The notes below the pieces were generated by a model. It saw only the letters and a list, made by a program, of their open reading frames with translations. It was not told the origin of the DNA and did not search any database. Shown here in pieces: positions 1-9,455 of a DNA stretch of 24,681 bases (position 1 is the first letter of the stretch; every line of letters begins with the position of its first letter). The position numbers and the translations under genes were made by a program. Source of the DNA: Bacteroidales bacterium Bact_16 (GTDB lineage Bacteria; Bacteroidota; Bacteroidia; Bacteroidales; UBA932); assembly GCA_001602885.1 (NCBI GenBank), contig LUZH01000006.1, forward strand, positions 1 through 24,681, read 5' to 3'.

Positions 1-677
1 AGCTCGTAGTTGCCGCCCCAGCAGAGCGCCGCGCCGATGACGCGTCCCGCGTCTTCGCGCGGCCGCCCGTCGAGGCTGATCATCACCTCGCCGTGGGAGG
101 TGTGGGAGTTGCGGGTGCCGTCGAGGTTTTTGATGACCTTGGTACCGCGGGTGAGGGGCTCGGTGTTGACGCGGCCCTCATTGGCCCAGGTGCCATAGAG
201 CGAGGAGACCCAGGTGTCGCCGCCGCGGATGGGCAGGTGCCCGGAATCGAAGCGGGTGAGCAGGATGGGTTTCTTCCCCTCGTTGTCGATCCGGGTCCAG
301 GTCTCGATCATGTCTTCCTCGCGGAAGCTCTTGTAGTAGAGGCGGACGGTGACCGGATAGACGCTGTCCTTCAGGGTGATGGTCAGCAGTTCGCCGTTGT
401 CCCAAGTTCCGACGGTCCAGTCCGTCACGGACAGCGAGAGGGTCTTGTTGCCGTCGGCCTGCGTGATGGCGAGGGCCGTCTCGGCCGCGCCGCTCAGGCC
501 ATAGGCCGGATAGGCTGTCTGGCCCCAGAGGCCGGCGTTCCGGAATACTGCCGGGTCGGTGACGGTGCTGCCATAGTAGACGATCCGGGCGTCCCGTCCT
601 TTTTCGAGGTCGATGGCCAGGGTAGAGTTTTGGGTCTGAAGCAGGAAGATGCTCAGAAGCGAGAGCAGAAAATGCAT
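1..677 (-). CDS. GH36 alpha-galactosidase, N-terminal part (cut by window edge)
   Basis: I translated this strand by hand: an ATG at 677 opens a frame that runs off the left edge after 225 codons. The first 18 or so residues form a hydrophobic signal peptide (starts [14 protein letters not shown]), with no clear lipobox, so the enzyme is probably periplasmic. The rest matches the N-terminal beta-supersandwich of GH36 alpha-galactosidases: a W-x-N-E-G-R stretch, then the RGTKVIKNLDGTRNSHTSHG segment and the G-x-x-x-C-W-G-G-N-Y stretch that precedes the catalytic barrel. The catalytic Asp residues lie outside the window. Family role: hydrolysis of alpha-1,6-galactosyl side groups, as on galactomannan and galactoglucomannan. 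The ATG overlaps the upstream GH94 stop by one base (TAATG), so the two are very likely co-transcribed and translationally coupled. Family call is firm; substrate is inferred from the locus. Confidence 0.82.
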   Translation of the reverse strand, partial: MHFLLSLLSIFLLQTQNSTLAIDLEKGRDARIVYYGSTVTDPAVFRNAGLWGQTAYPAYGLSGAAETALAITQADGNKTLSLSVTDWTVGTWDNGELLTITLKDSVYPVTVRLYYKSFREEDMIETWTRIDNEGKKPILLTRFDSGHLPIRGGDTWVSSLYGTWANEGRVNTEPLTRGTKVIKNLDGTRNSHTSHGEVMISLDGRPREDAGRVIGAALCWGGNYE

Positions 678-3067
678 TACAATTCGATTTTGATTTTATG
701 TTTGCCGGGTTCGTACGGGATGAACTGACTGCCGCCCCGGCCTGTATTGTGGATTGTCAAATCGTATTCTGCATCTCTGAAACGGCGCACCACCCGGTAG
801 GTCGGGAAGCGGTCCGCCGGCAGGCAGGGCTCGATGCGGAGCCCGTCGTACTCGGGATGGATACCGAGCAGGAATTCGCTGGCGGTGTACCAGTTCCAGG
901 CGGCCGTGCCGGTGAGCCAGCTGTTCTTGCCTTCGCCCGGACGCGCAGCGTCCTTGCCGGCGACCATCTGGCAATAGACATACGGCTCCACCTTGTGCAG
1001 GTCCTGGTCCTTGATGAAGGCCGGCGAAATCTTGCAGTAGTGCTCCCAGGCGTCGGCGGCGCGGCCGGCGAGGGCCTCGCCGATGATGACCCAGGGGTTG
1101 TTGTGGCAGAAGATGCCGGCGTTCTCCTTGTAGCCCTGCGGGTAGGAGGAAATCTCGCCGTATTCGATGTAATAGCGGGTATAGGCGGGCTGGTTCAGCA
1201 CCAGGCCGTGCTCGCAGTCCAGGATGCGCTTGGCGCTGTCGAGCGCCTTGTCGCACAGTCCCTCGTCGGCGCCGATGCGCGCCATCGTGCACCAGCCCTG
1301 GCTCTCGATGAAGATCTGGCCTTCTTCGTTCTCGTGCGAACCGATCTTGCGCCCGAAATAGTCGTAGGCGCGCAGGAACCATTCGCCGTCCCAGCCGTGC
1401 TTGCGGATGGCCTGCTCCATCTGGCTGACGGCCGCCTCCACAGGGGCGGCGTCCTTGCCGAGATGGCGCAGCAGCTCCGCGTAGTCCTTGCCTTCGCACA
1501 CGAACAGGCCGGCGATCATCAGCGACTCGGCCTTGGAGCCGGTGCTCTTGTTCTCCGTGGTCTGGAAAGAATCGTCGGGGTTGTTGGAGAAGCAGTTGAG
1601 GTTGAGGCAGTCGTTCCAGTCGGCGCGGCCGATGAGCGGCAGGCCGTGGGGACCGAGGTTGGCGGTCACGTGCCCGAAACTCACGCGCAGGTGCTCCAGC
1701 AGGGAGACCTCCGAGCCGGGCTGGTTGTCGAACGGCACCTGCTCGTCCAGGATGCTGAAATCGCCGGTCTCCTTGAGGTAGGCCACCGTGCCGAAGATCA
1801 GCCAGAGCGGGTCGTCGTTGAAACCGCCGCCGATGCCGTCGTTGCCGCGCTTGGTCAGCGGCTGGTACTGGTGGTAGCAGCCGCCGTCGGGGAACTGCGT
1901 GGCGGCGATGTCCAGGATGCGCTGGCGGGCGCGCTCCGGGATCTGGTGGACGAAGCCGACCAGGTCCTGGTTGGAGTCGCGGAAGCCCATGCCGCGGCCG
2001 ATGCCGCTCTCGAAGAAGCTGGCGCTGCGCGACATGTTGAAGGTGACCATGCACTGGTACTGGTTCCAGATGTTGACCATCCGGTCGAGCTCCGGGCAGC
2101 CGCTCTCCACCTGGAAGCGGCCCAGCAGGTCGTCCCAGTAGCGATTCAGCGCGGCGAAGGCGGCGTCCACCTTGGCCTCGCTGTCGAAGGCCGCGAGCAG
2201 TTCGTGCGCGCGGGTCTTGTCGATGGTGCCGTCGGCGGCGAACTTCGCGTCGGCCGGATTCTCGACGTAGCCGAGCACGAAGATGAGCGTGCGGCTCTCG
2301 CCGGGCTCCAGGTGCAGCCGGAAGAAATGCGAGGCGATGGGGCTCCAGCCGTGCGCGACGGAGTTGGACGCCTGGCCCGCCAGGACGTTCTGCGGCGCGT
2401 CGAAGCCGTTGTACATCCCGATGAAGCTCTCGCGGTCGGTGTCGAAGCCGTCGACCGGGGCGTTGACGCCGTAGAAGGCGTAGTGGTCGCGGCGTTCGCG
2501 GTATTCGGTCTTATGATAGAGGGTGCTGCCCTCGATCTCCACCTCGCCGGTGGAAAGGTTGCGCTGGAAATTCTCCATGTCCGTGGCGGCATTCCACAGG
2601 CACCACTCCACGAAGGAGAAGAGGCGGAAGTCGCGGGCGGTCTTGCCGTTGTTGGTCAGCGTGAGCTTGTGGACCTCGCAGCGGCGGCCCGGCGGCACGA
2701 AGAAGAGCACCTCGGCCCGCAGGCCCTTGCGCTCGCCCGCGATGCGCGTATAACCCATGCCGTGGCGGCATTCATACGCGTCCAGCGGGGTCTTGCACGG
2801 CTTCCAGCCGGGATTCCAGACGCTGCCGTCCTCTTCGCGGATATAGAAATAGCGGCCGCCGTCGTCCATCGGCACGCCGTTGTAGCGGTAGCGGAGGATG
2901 CGGCGGAACTTGGCGTCCCTGCAGAAGCAGTAGCCGCCGGCCGTGTTGGAAATCAGGGAAAAGAAATCTTCGCTGCCCAGGTAGTTGATCCACGGCCACG
3001 GGGTGGCGGGATCGGTGATCACATATTCGCGGGCCTGGTCGTCGAAATGACCGTAAATCTTGTTCAT
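677..3067 (-). CDS. GH94 cellobiose phosphorylase
   Basis: 796 aa, full length for cellobiose phosphorylase (EC 2.4.1.20: cellobiose + Pi to Glc-1-P + Glc). No signal peptide, so cytoplasmic. The N-terminal [14 protein letters not shown] and [11 protein letters not shown] blocks, the [20 protein letters not shown] block (residues 342-361), RDSNQD (363-368) and the ADWND motif (482-486), whose last Asp is the expected general acid, are all intact. From memory the sequence follows characterised cellobiose phosphorylases along its whole length, better than chitobiose or cellodextrin phosphorylases. It lies 9 nt downstream of the symporter gene and overlaps the GH36 start by one base. In this locus it would split cellobiose taken up from glucomannan or made from Glc-Man by the epimerase. 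Family and reaction are confident; the physiological source of its substrate is inference. Confidence 0.93.
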   Translation of the reverse strand: MNKIYGHFDDQAREYVITDPATPWPWINYLGSEDFFSLISNTAGGYCFCRDAKFRRILRYRYNGVPMDDGGRYFYIREEDGSVWNPGWKPCKTPLDAYECRHGMGYTRIAGERKGLRAEVLFFVPPGRRCEVHKLTLTNNGKTARDFRLFSFVEWCLWNAATDMENFQRNLSTGEVEIEGSTLYHKTEYRERRDHYAFYGVNAPVDGFDTDRESFIGMYNGFDAPQNVLAGQASNSVAHGWSPIASHFFRLHLEPGESRTLIFVLGYVENPADAKFAADGTIDKTRAHELLAAFDSEAKVDAAFAALNRYWDDLLGRFQVESGCPELDRMVNIWNQYQCMVTFNMSRSASFFESGIGRGMGFRDSNQDLVGFVHQIPERARQRILDIAATQFPDGGCYHQYQPLTKRGNDGIGGGFNDDPLWLIFGTVAYLKETGDFSILDEQVPFDNQPGSEVSLLEHLRVSFGHVTANLGPHGLPLIGRADWNDCLNLNCFSNNPDDSFQTTENKSTGSKAESLMIAGLFVCEGKDYAELLRHLGKDAAPVEAAVSQMEQAIRKHGWDGEWFLRAYDYFGRKIGSHENEEGQIFIESQGWCTMARIGADEGLCDKALDSAKRILDCEHGLVLNQPAYTRYYIEYGEISSYPQGYKENAGIFCHNNPWVIIGEALAGRAADAWEHYCKISPAFIKDQDLHKVEPYVYCQMVAGKDAARPGEGKNSWLTGTAAWNWYTASEFLLGIHPEYDGLRIEPCLPADRFPTYRVVRRFRDAEYDLTIHNTGRGGSQFIPYEPGKHKIKIEL

Positions 3068-3076
3068 AGGGCGGAA

Positions 3077-4420
3077 TTATTTCTTGATGGGGTACAGGTG
3101 GAGCAGGAGCACGATGAGCAGGGCGAAGACGGCCGGGAAGATGGAGAAGAGGCTCCAGATCATCTTGCACACCGCAGGCTCGTTGGTGATGGTGACCACG
3201 GTCTGTCCCGTGGCGGGGTCGCTGCCCGAGATGAAGCCGGCGAGGCCCAGCAGGGCGGCCACGAGGGCGCCCGAGATGGCGGAACCGAACTTCTGGGCCA
3301 TCGTGCCGGAGGAGAAGATGAGGCCCGTGGAGGAGGTGCCGTTCTTCTCGGTGGCATAGTCGGCCACGTCGGCGTACATCGACCACAGCAGCGGGGAATA
3401 GAAGCCGATGCCGATGGAGGTGACGATGACCGCCGCGACCATCACCCAGATGTATTTCGGATCCATCGGGATGAAGAAGAAGGCGACGGAAGTCACGGCG
3501 CAGATGAGCGCCGCCAGCCGGAAGGCGCGGCGCTTGGAGCCCGCCCACTTGGTGAACTTGGGCGACAGGCCGCCGAAGATCATGCAGGTGACCTCACCGA
3601 AGGTCATGAAGACGGTGTAGTTGATGATGAGGCCCGACACGGTGACGTCGCCGTGCAGGCAGTACTCCAGCAGGTAGCCCGCCACGGCATAGCGGAACCC
3701 GTTGAAGAAGTTGGTGCAGATGCCGATGAGCGTGAGATAGATCCAGGGCTTGTTGCGGAACAGGTCCGCGAAGGGCTTGAAGGAGAACTTCTCGGCGCGG
3801 ACGGGCTTGAGGCGCTCCTTGGTGAGCAGGCCGCAGGCCAGCGTGCCGACAGCCGCCAGGGCGCCCAGGATCACGCCCAGCACGGAGTACTGGTGCGCTT
3901 CGGTGCCGCCGACCAGCTTCTGCAGGTAGGGGAAGGAGAGCAGGGTGATGAAGCCCATCGCGTAGGCGCCGACCATGCGGTACGAGGAGAACTGGTTCTT
4001 CTCGTTGTCGTCGGCGGTCATCACGCCCAGCAGCGAGCCGTAGGGCACGTTCACGGCGGTATATACGGCCATCATGAGAAGATACAGGGAGTATGCGTAG
4101 ATGCGTTTGCCAACGGGTCCGAGTTCGGGCGTGTGCAGCAGGAGCGCGAAGACGACTCCGAGCGGGATGGCGCCGAAGATGAGCCAGGGGCGGTAGGTGC
4201 CCCAGCGGGACCGGGTGCGGTCGGCGAGCGCGCCCATCAGCGGGTCGGTGACGACGTCGAACAGACGCGCCACCAGCATCAGCGTCGCCGTGTCGGCCAC
4301 GGTCAGACCGAAAATGTTGGTAAAGAACAGGGGGAACGCAATGGACATGACCTTCCAGGTGATGCCGCCGGCGGCGGCGTCACCCAGGGCATATCCGATC
4401 TTCTCAGAGAGTTTGGCCAT
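3077..4420 (-). CDS. GPH-family (MelB-type) sugar:cation symporter
   Basis: 447 aa inner-membrane transporter of the MFS superfamily, glycoside-pentoside-hexuronide:cation symporter family. The signature runs from about residue 52: R52, D55 and D59 in RLFDVVTDP are placed like the cation-binding acidic residues of MelB, and the loop ADRTRSRWGTYRPWL follows (66-80). About 12 hydrophobic segments can be read, with the usual central cytoplasmic loop near residues 205-225 (KERLKPVRAEKFSFKPF). It sits between the GH130 gene (11 nt) and the GH94 gene (9 nt), so it most likely imports the beta-1,4-linked disaccharides (mannobiose, mannosylglucose, cellobiose) that the two phosphorylases consume. A GPH/MFS transporter next to GH130 and epimerase is also known from the Bacteroides fragilis mannan cluster. 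Substrate is inferred from context only. Confidence 0.87.
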   Translation of the reverse strand: MAKLSEKIGYALGDAAAGGITWKVMSIAFPLFFTNIFGLTVADTATLMLVARLFDVVTDPLMGALADRTRSRWGTYRPWLIFGAIPLGVVFALLLHTPELGPVGKRIYAYSLYLLMMAVYTAVNVPYGSLLGVMTADDNEKNQFSSYRMVGAYAMGFITLLSFPYLQKLVGGTEAHQYSVLGVILGALAAVGTLACGLLTKERLKPVRAEKFSFKPFADLFRNKPWIYLTLIGICTNFFNGFRYAVAGYLLEYCLHGDVTVSGLIINYTVFMTFGEVTCMIFGGLSPKFTKWAGSKRRAFRLAALICAVTSVAFFFIPMDPKYIWVMVAAVIVTSIGIGFYSPLLWSMYADVADYATEKNGTSSTGLIFSSGTMAQKFGSAISGALVAALLGLAGFISGSDPATGQTVVTITNEPAVCKMIWSLFSIFPAVFALLIVLLLHLYPIKK

Positions 4421-4431
4421 AATATCGGGTT

Positions 4432-5601
4432 TTACAAGTTATTTTTCAGGTTCTTGTCGATCAGGCGGTTCAGGCGCTCGACCGTCAGCCCGGTCCGGAA
4501 CCCGTCGGGCTCCGTGTGGAGGCAGTAGTCCACGAGGCGGTCCACCGTGCTGGTGGCCACGTGCATCCGGGTGTCGGAGGAGGCGTAGTAGATGAACACC
4601 TTGCCGTCCGGATCGGCGATCCAGCCGTTGGTGAACAGGACGTTCATCACGTCGCCCACGTATTCCTCGCCTTGCGGGACCATCAGGAAGCCGGCCGGCT
4701 CCGCGATCACGCGGGAAGGGTCGTCGAGCGCAGTCATATACATATACAACACGTAGCGGAGGCCGCTGGCGCAGCCGCGCACGCCGTGCGCGAGGTGCAG
4801 CCAGCCCTGCGGCGTCTTGATGGGGTGCGGGCCTTCGCCGTTCTTGCATTCCATGATGGTATGGTAGTGGCGCGCGCTGATGATCTTCTCTTCTTTCACC
4901 TCTGCGCGGGTGATGTCGTCCACGAGGGCCCAGCCGATGCCGGCGCCGCCGCCTGCGTCGATGAAGCCGTCCTGCGGGCGCGTGTAGAGGGCGTATTTGC
5001 CGTCCACGAATTCGGGGTGCAGCACCACGTTGCGCTGCTGCGAGGCGGACTTGAGGTCCGGCAGGCGCTCCCAGTTGACCAGGTCGTGGGTGCGGGCGAT
5101 GCCGCAGGCGGCCACGGCCGAAGACAGGTCGCCGGCCGGGGCGTCCGGATCCTTGCGCTCCACGCAGAAGAGGCCGTAGATCCAGCCGTCTTCGTGGCGC
5201 GTCAGGCGCATGTCATAGACGTTGGTGGCGGGCTCGCCCCATTCGGGCATGGTGATGGGATGCTGCCAGAAGCGGAAATTGTCCACGCCGTTGGGGCTCT
5301 CGGCCACGGCGAAGAAGGATTTGCGGTCGGCGGCCTCCACGCGGGCCACCAGGACATATTTGTCGCCCCACTTGATGGCGCCGCTGTTGAGCACGGCGTT
5401 GATGCCGAAACGCTCCATCAGGTAGGGATTGGTCTTCGGGTCCAGGTCGTAGCGCCACTCCAGGGGAGCGTGCGCCGCGGTCAGGACCGGGAATTCATAT
5501 CTTTCGTACACGCCGTTGCCTTCGACGGGCCGGTTCTTGCGCTCCAGCAATTCTTTTTCGGCCCTGCGAAGCAGGTTTAATCTTTGGTCAAAGCAGTTCA
5601 T
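4432..5601 (-). CDS. GH130 4-O-beta-D-mannosyl-D-glucose phosphorylase
   Basis: 389 aa, close to the length of subfamily GH130_1 enzymes (EC 2.4.1.281: Man-beta-1,4-Glc + Pi to Man-1-P + Glc). No signal peptide, so cytoplasmic. Five-bladed propeller hallmarks are visible: [19 protein letters not shown] (71-89), [14 protein letters not shown] (127-140) with the likely catalytic Asp at 130, [20 protein letters not shown], and the segment with [20 protein letters not shown]. The acidic and aromatic pattern is that of the mannosylglucose-specific group rather than the longer-oligomannoside or N-glycan GH130 groups. It lies 15 nt after a GH26 gene and 11 nt before the symporter. The partner epimerase that makes its substrate from mannobiose is on the divergent strand. 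Possible alternative: a mannooligosaccharide phosphorylase (GH130_2), less likely from length and motifs. Confidence 0.93.
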   Translation of the reverse strand: MNCFDQRLNLLRRAEKELLERKNRPVEGNGVYERYEFPVLTAAHAPLEWRYDLDPKTNPYLMERFGINAVLNSGAIKWGDKYVLVARVEAADRKSFFAVAESPNGVDNFRFWQHPITMPEWGEPATNVYDMRLTRHEDGWIYGLFCVERKDPDAPAGDLSSAVAACGIARTHDLVNWERLPDLKSASQQRNVVLHPEFVDGKYALYTRPQDGFIDAGGGAGIGWALVDDITRAEVKEEKIISARHYHTIMECKNGEGPHPIKTPQGWLHLAHGVRGCASGLRYVLYMYMTALDDPSRVIAEPAGFLMVPQGEEYVGDVMNVLFTNGWIADPDGKVFIYYASSDTRMHVATSTVDRLVDYCLHTEPDGFRTGLTVERLNRLIDKNLKNNL

Positions 5602-5616
5602 CGGTTACAAAAATAC

Positions 5617-6696
5617 TTAAAGCATTGGAATTTTGTTCTCTTTCACCCAAACTTGGAAGTCGGCTGCGCCCGGTTCGCCGGCGAACGGGGCATAATAGTG
5701 GCCCGGACGGTCGCTGGCGTTGCGCCAGGTCAGGACGTAGCTGACGGGGAAACCCTTCAGGGCGGGGGCGAGGGCGCCCGTCCACCAGTGCGGGTCGGGG
5801 AGGCCTTCCAGACCGGTCTCCGTCACGGCGAGGATCTTGCCGTGCTTCTCGCACATCCGCTGCAGGGAAGCCAGGCCGTCCCGCATCCGGGCGATGTACG
5901 CCTCGCGGTCCGTGGAGGCGTAGCAGTCCAGGCCGATGACGTCCACGTAGGCGTCGCCCGGATAGCGCGTCTCCCACTGCTCGAAGTCCTGCTCCATGTA
6001 GTTGGGCGAGATGGCCCATACGAGGCCCTCGATCCCGCGAGCGCGGAAATGTTCGTAGGTCATCTGCCACAGGGCGTTGTATTCCGCGTCGGAACAGTGC
6101 CCGCGGCCCCACCAGAACCAGCCGCCGCTGTGCTCGTGCCAGGGGCGCCACAGCACGGGGATCTGCTTCCCGTCCGGTCCCTTGAGCGAGAGGATCCAGT
6201 CGGCGGCGCGGTCCATCCAGACCACGAAGTCGTCGTGCTTCTCCCCGCCGGGGAGGATGGACGCGACCACCCGGTCGGACGAGACGTCCCAGGAGTCGCC
6301 GCCGGTGAGCGGATTGCGCAGGTGCCAGCTCAGCGTGACGATCCCGCCGCGCTCATGGTGCTTGATGGCTGCCAGGCGCATCAGCTCGAAGTAGTTGCCA
6401 TCCAGGTTGCGGGCGGCCTCGACTTCGATGCCGCCGAGGTCGAGGCCCAGGATGGCGGGGTAGCCTCCGCACACATCCCGGACGTCGGAGCGGCCGAGTT
6501 CCAGGTCGTCGTCAAGGGTGGCGTTCCAGGAATGCCCGTAGAGCAGGTCGTCCTGGTGGCCATAGAGGGGGGTGCCGGCGGCGGCCGCATCCCGCAGGCG
6601 CTGCGCCGGACTTGCCGGTTCGGGCGTGCAGCCTGCCGCCAACAGCAGGGCGCAGGCTGCCGCCAACCAGAATCTAGGTTTGGTTGATTGTATCAT
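5617..6696 (-). CDS. GH26 beta-mannanase lipoprotein (mannobiohydrolase-like)
   Basis: 359 aa. A lipoprotein signal peptide ends in LLLAAGC with the lipidated Cys at 23, so it is membrane-anchored. GH26 TIM-barrel motifs are intact: WHLRNP near 124, the acid/base in WRPWHEHSGGWFWW (E188) and the nucleophile in AVTETG (E293). Its size and the WFWWG block after the acid/base match compact Bacteroidales GH26 enzymes of the B. fragilis ManA and B. ovatus mannan-PUL type, some of which release mainly mannobiose. That would suit the neighbouring GH130 and epimerase, but product profile cannot be read from sequence. It lies 15 nt below the BACON-GH5 gene and 15 nt above GH130, so it is part of the same operon. 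It shares the family, but little local sequence, with the second GH26 gene of this locus. Confidence 0.9.
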   Translation of the reverse strand: MIQSTKPRFWLAAACALLLAAGCTPEPASPAQRLRDAAAAGTPLYGHQDDLLYGHSWNATLDDDLELGRSDVRDVCGGYPAILGLDLGGIEVEAARNLDGNYFELMRLAAIKHHERGGIVTLSWHLRNPLTGGDSWDVSSDRVVASILPGGEKHDDFVVWMDRAADWILSLKGPDGKQIPVLWRPWHEHSGGWFWWGRGHCSDAEYNALWQMTYEHFRARGIEGLVWAISPNYMEQDFEQWETRYPGDAYVDVIGLDCYASTDREAYIARMRDGLASLQRMCEKHGKILAVTETGLEGLPDPHWWTGALAPALKGFPVSYVLTWRNASDRPGHYYAPFAGEPGAADFQVWVKENKIPML

Positions 6697-6711
6697 AGGG
6701 AAACTTGACTT

Positions 6712-8286
6712 TTACGGAGCTAAGGCATAGACGGTGTCGAGGGTGTAGGAAGCATCTTCGGTGTCCCATGCTTTCCTGATCACGGCGAGGGCCTCCTTGG
6801 CGTTGTCCAGCGGCGCCCCCGTGGCGTGGTCGATGTAGCCGTGCTGCTCGCGGCCCACGCCGGTCGCCCCGTTGTCCCAGAGGAAGCAGGGGAGACCGTA
6901 GGTCTTGGCCGCTTTGACGACATATTCCAGATAGTATTTGTAGAACGCCCAGGCGCGGGCCTTGGACTTGTCGCGCTTCGAGCAGCCGTACTCTCCGAGA
7001 TAGACGGGGATGTCCCGGTCCACGTAGTTCTTCCAGAGCTTGCCGAAGACCTCGCGGACGTGGTCCTCGTCGCCCCACTCTTCTTTCTTGCCTTTGGTGC
7101 CGGTATGGCCCCATTCTTCGTACTGCTTCTCGCCGATGGTGAATTCGGACGGGTCGTAGAAGTGCACGGAGAGCATCAGCTTGCCGGCCGGGTCGTCGGG
7201 GAACTTGAAATAGGTGGCGTATTCGGCATTGGCGGCGTAGGTGGGCACGCCCAGCCAGCGGGTGGCGTTGTTGCCGCCCGTGGCGCGCACCGCATCCACG
7301 AAGACCTGGTTCCACTCGTTGAGGATGCCGCACTGCAGGGACGGGTTGGCGCGGAACTCCGCGCTCCAGCCCCAGCCGCCGTCGTTGAGCTCGTTGAAGC
7401 CCTCCAGGATGAGCCAGTCGCCGCAGTCCTTGAACTTCTCGGCGATCTGCGTCCAGACGGCCTTGATCTCGGCCTTGATGGCGGCGTTGAGGTCCGCATC
7501 CTTGGCGGCGTTCTTGATGTCCAGCCAGTGGGTGTCGCTGCCGTGGTTCTCGTCGTGGTGGGTGTTGACGATGACGTTGAGGCCGGCCTTGTGGGCGTAT
7601 TCCGCGACCTCGTAGACGCGGTCCATCCAGGCCTGGTCGATCTTGTAGCCGGGCGCGGGCCCGATCATCCGCAGCCAGCTCACGGGGATGCGGACGCTCT
7701 TGAAGCCGGCGTCCCGGACGCCGTCGAACGTGGCCTGCGTGGCTTTCTGGTTGCCCCAGCAGGTCTCGTCGGGGTAGTCCTTGCGGTCGCTGGTCCAGTT
7801 GATGTAGGCGTCCAGCTGGTTGCCCAGGTTCCAGCCGGTGCCGAGCTCCTTCATCAGGGTCCAGGCGCGGTTATTGCCTGGCGTGGGGTAGTTGCCCGTC
7901 TGGGGGATTTCCGCCCCCTCCTGGCTGATGGTGAACGTCTTGGACAGGGCGCTCGACTTGATCTGGATCTCGGCGCTGCGCGCCTGGTAGGCAGTATTGG
8001 CCGCGACGGAGAAGGTATAGGTGATCTTGTAGTTGTCGTAGGTGCCGTCCTTCCAGGTGACCCAGCCGGGGACGCCGCTTACGACCGGCCGGAACGGGGC
8101 CGTGACGGTGAGCGTCCGGCCTTCGGCCGCGGCCGCGGGCAGGGAGACGGACTCCATGCTGAGGGTGATGGCCGTGGGGGCGGGATCCGGATCCGGTTGG
8201 GGATCCGCTTTCTCCCTGCAGGAAACGGTCAGGAGCGGGAGCCCTGCCAGCAGGGCGTACAGGAACAGTCTCTTCTTCATACTCAT
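6712..8286 (-). CDS. BACON-GH5 (GH5_4-like) endo-beta-glucanase/glucomannanase lipoprotein
   Basis: 524 aa from the ATG at 8286, chosen because it overlaps the upstream stop as ATGA; an ATG at 8280 is the alternative. The open frame extends upstream to a TTG at 8346, but that would bury the signal peptide. Lipoprotein signal with lipidated Cys at 23 (LTVSC), then a Pro/Asp-rich linker (about 28-36), one BACON domain (about 37-125, ending FTISQEG) and a GH5 barrel (about 140-505). Catalytic residues: acid/base E299 in LEGFNELND and nucleophile E432 in VYLGEYG. GWNLGNQLDA, the ETCWGN block, VRIPVSW and SVHFYDPSEFT point to subfamily GH5_4 (endo-glucanase, xyloglucanase, mixed-linkage or glucomannan activities). 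In this locus it would best serve to cut next to glucosyl units of glucomannan. The BACON domain probably spaces the enzyme from the membrane. Subfamily is less certain than family. Confidence 0.87.
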   Translation of the reverse strand: MSMKKRLFLYALLAGLPLLTVSCREKADPQPDPDPAPTAITLSMESVSLPAAAAEGRTLTVTAPFRPVVSGVPGWVTWKDGTYDNYKITYTFSVAANTAYQARSAEIQIKSSALSKTFTISQEGAEIPQTGNYPTPGNNRAWTLMKELGTGWNLGNQLDAYINWTSDRKDYPDETCWGNQKATQATFDGVRDAGFKSVRIPVSWLRMIGPAPGYKIDQAWMDRVYEVAEYAHKAGLNVIVNTHHDENHGSDTHWLDIKNAAKDADLNAAIKAEIKAVWTQIAEKFKDCGDWLILEGFNELNDGGWGWSAEFRANPSLQCGILNEWNQVFVDAVRATGGNNATRWLGVPTYAANAEYATYFKFPDDPAGKLMLSVHFYDPSEFTIGEKQYEEWGHTGTKGKKEEWGDEDHVREVFGKLWKNYVDRDIPVYLGEYGCSKRDKSKARAWAFYKYYLEYVVKAAKTYGLPCFLWDNGATGVGREQHGYIDHATGAPLDNAKEALAVIRKAWDTEDASYTLDTVYALAP

Positions 8287-9401
8287 GGATGGGTTGGCAT
8301 TGATTCTCGCGTGAATATACGCAAAGAATTCATCAATTGCTTCCAATATGCGTCAGTATTGTACTTATAATCTTGCTGGTCGAGGTTCCAGGCCATGAAC
8401 CAGCTCCAGGACTGGCCGGCCGCGAAGCACTTGTCGGGGTCGGGAATGTTGCCGCATTCGCTGACGGCGGTCAGCTTGTGCCCGCCCGAGAGGGCGGCCG
8501 CCGCCTTGTACTGCCGCGCCTTGGCGGCCGTGTCTTCGGCATAGATGTCCACGCCCACGATGTCCACCAGGTCGTTGCCCGGGTACCAGTCGGCATATTG
8601 GCTCTCCGCGCCCGGCGTGGCGTCCAGGGTCCAGACCCAGATGAGATTGTCCAGGCCGTATTCACCCTCGAGCTTGTCACGCAGCAGCTTCCAGAGCCGC
8701 TTGCAGGCGTCCGCGCCGCCGCGGCCCCACCAGAACCAGGCCCCGCCGGGGCCGTAGCGGTCGTAGTTGCCCGCAGCTTCGTGCAGCGGGCGCCAGAGCA
8801 CGGGGATGCCCTCTTGCTGGAGCCGTTTCAGGTAGCCGGCCACCTTCTCGATGTCCTGGAGGATGAAATCATTCTCCCAGGTGCCCTTGATCAGGGCGCG
8901 CCCGATGTCGAAGGCGGTCTTGTCGCTGTAGAAGCCGTAGCCGGAGAAGTCGCCCTGCCGCCCCTTGTCCCAGGCGGCCTTGTCGGTCGGCACGTTCCAG
9001 TGCCACATGTAGGACACGAGTCCGTTGGTGCGCCATTGCTCCCGGGCGGCGGAGATGTCGCCGTAGTCGACCTTCCACTCCCAGCTGGCGGGCGTGGGGG
9101 AATACTGCAGGAAGATGAAGTCGTATCCCGCGAGGGCGGGGTGCCTGCCGGTCTTGGCGAAGACGGCGTCGACGTTGTCGTTGTTGTTGGCCGTGCCGCC
9201 TGCCTGCACGCCGCTCAGCATCTTCTGGCCGGATTGCTCCCGCAGGAATGCGTACACCTTCCGGGCGGCTTCGCTCGCCCGGGGGTTGGTCAGGGAGACA
9301 TCGATCCCGGAAGGTTGCGGCTCGGGATCGGCGGGCGTCACTTTTTCGCCGCAGGCGGCAAAAAGGAGAGCCAGGACTATAAGGCAGGTTGGACGGTTCA
9401 T
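8283..9401 (-). CDS. GH26 endo-beta-mannanase lipoprotein
   Basis: 372 aa. Short lipoprotein signal peptide with lipidated Cys at 17 (LFAAC), followed by an acidic and Pro-rich linker (about 18-32). The GH26 barrel has SGVQAG (63-68), MWHWNVP (132-138), acid/base E208 in WRPLHEAAGN, an aromatic WFWWG block (222-226), and nucleophile E315 in AVSECG. The Asn-rich NNNDN loop near 72-76 and longer loops set it apart from the other GH26 here, suggesting a different role, for example surface endo-mannanase versus mannobiose-releasing enzyme. It is the first enzyme gene after the surface-protein block, separated from it by a 54-nt gap carrying a strong hairpin, and overlaps the next gene by 4 nt. 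Family is firm; division of labour is inference. Confidence 0.9.
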   Translation of the reverse strand: MNRPTCLIVLALLFAACGEKVTPADPEPQPSGIDVSLTNPRASEAARKVYAFLREQSGQKMLSGVQAGGTANNNDNVDAVFAKTGRHPALAGYDFIFLQYSPTPASWEWKVDYGDISAAREQWRTNGLVSYMWHWNVPTDKAAWDKGRQGDFSGYGFYSDKTAFDIGRALIKGTWENDFILQDIEKVAGYLKRLQQEGIPVLWRPLHEAAGNYDRYGPGGAWFWWGRGGADACKRLWKLLRDKLEGEYGLDNLIWVWTLDATPGAESQYADWYPGNDLVDIVGVDIYAEDTAAKARQYKAAAALSGGHKLTAVSECGNIPDPDKCFAAGQSWSWFMAWNLDQQDYKYNTDAYWKQLMNSLRIFTRESMPTHP

Positions 9402-9405
9402 TCGT

Positions 9406-9442
9406 AAAAATGGATCCCGGAGGGAAGGTCAGCTCCCTCCGG
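9406..9442 (-). terminator. Intra-operon GC-rich hairpin, possible attenuator or mRNA 3'-end stabiliser
   Basis: On the minus-strand transcript, just after the stop of the six-TIG protein, arms CCGGAGGGA and TCCCTCCGG form a perfect 9-bp stem (9442-9434 with 9425-9417) around an 8-nt loop. Six bases later comes a run of five U (9410-9406). The offset U-run makes it a weak or partial terminator at most. It lies between the sus-like surface genes and the enzyme genes, so it could lower expression of the downstream enzymes or protect the upstream mRNA. Confidence 0.6.
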
Positions 9443-9455
9443 AATAAAATAAGTG

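Noticed and set aside
698..4528. Long plus-strand open frame (1276 codons) opposite GH94 and the symporter
   Set aside because: Antisense shadow of GC-rich genes: low-complexity Val/Ala/Gly/Asp/His-rich translation with no domain, spanning several well-supported minus-strand genes.
8287..8346. Upstream extension of the BACON-GH5 gene to a TTG start
   Set aside because: It would add about 20 residues before a clear lipoprotein signal peptide and overlap the previous gene by over 60 nt; the ATG at 8286 gives the usual ATGA overlap.
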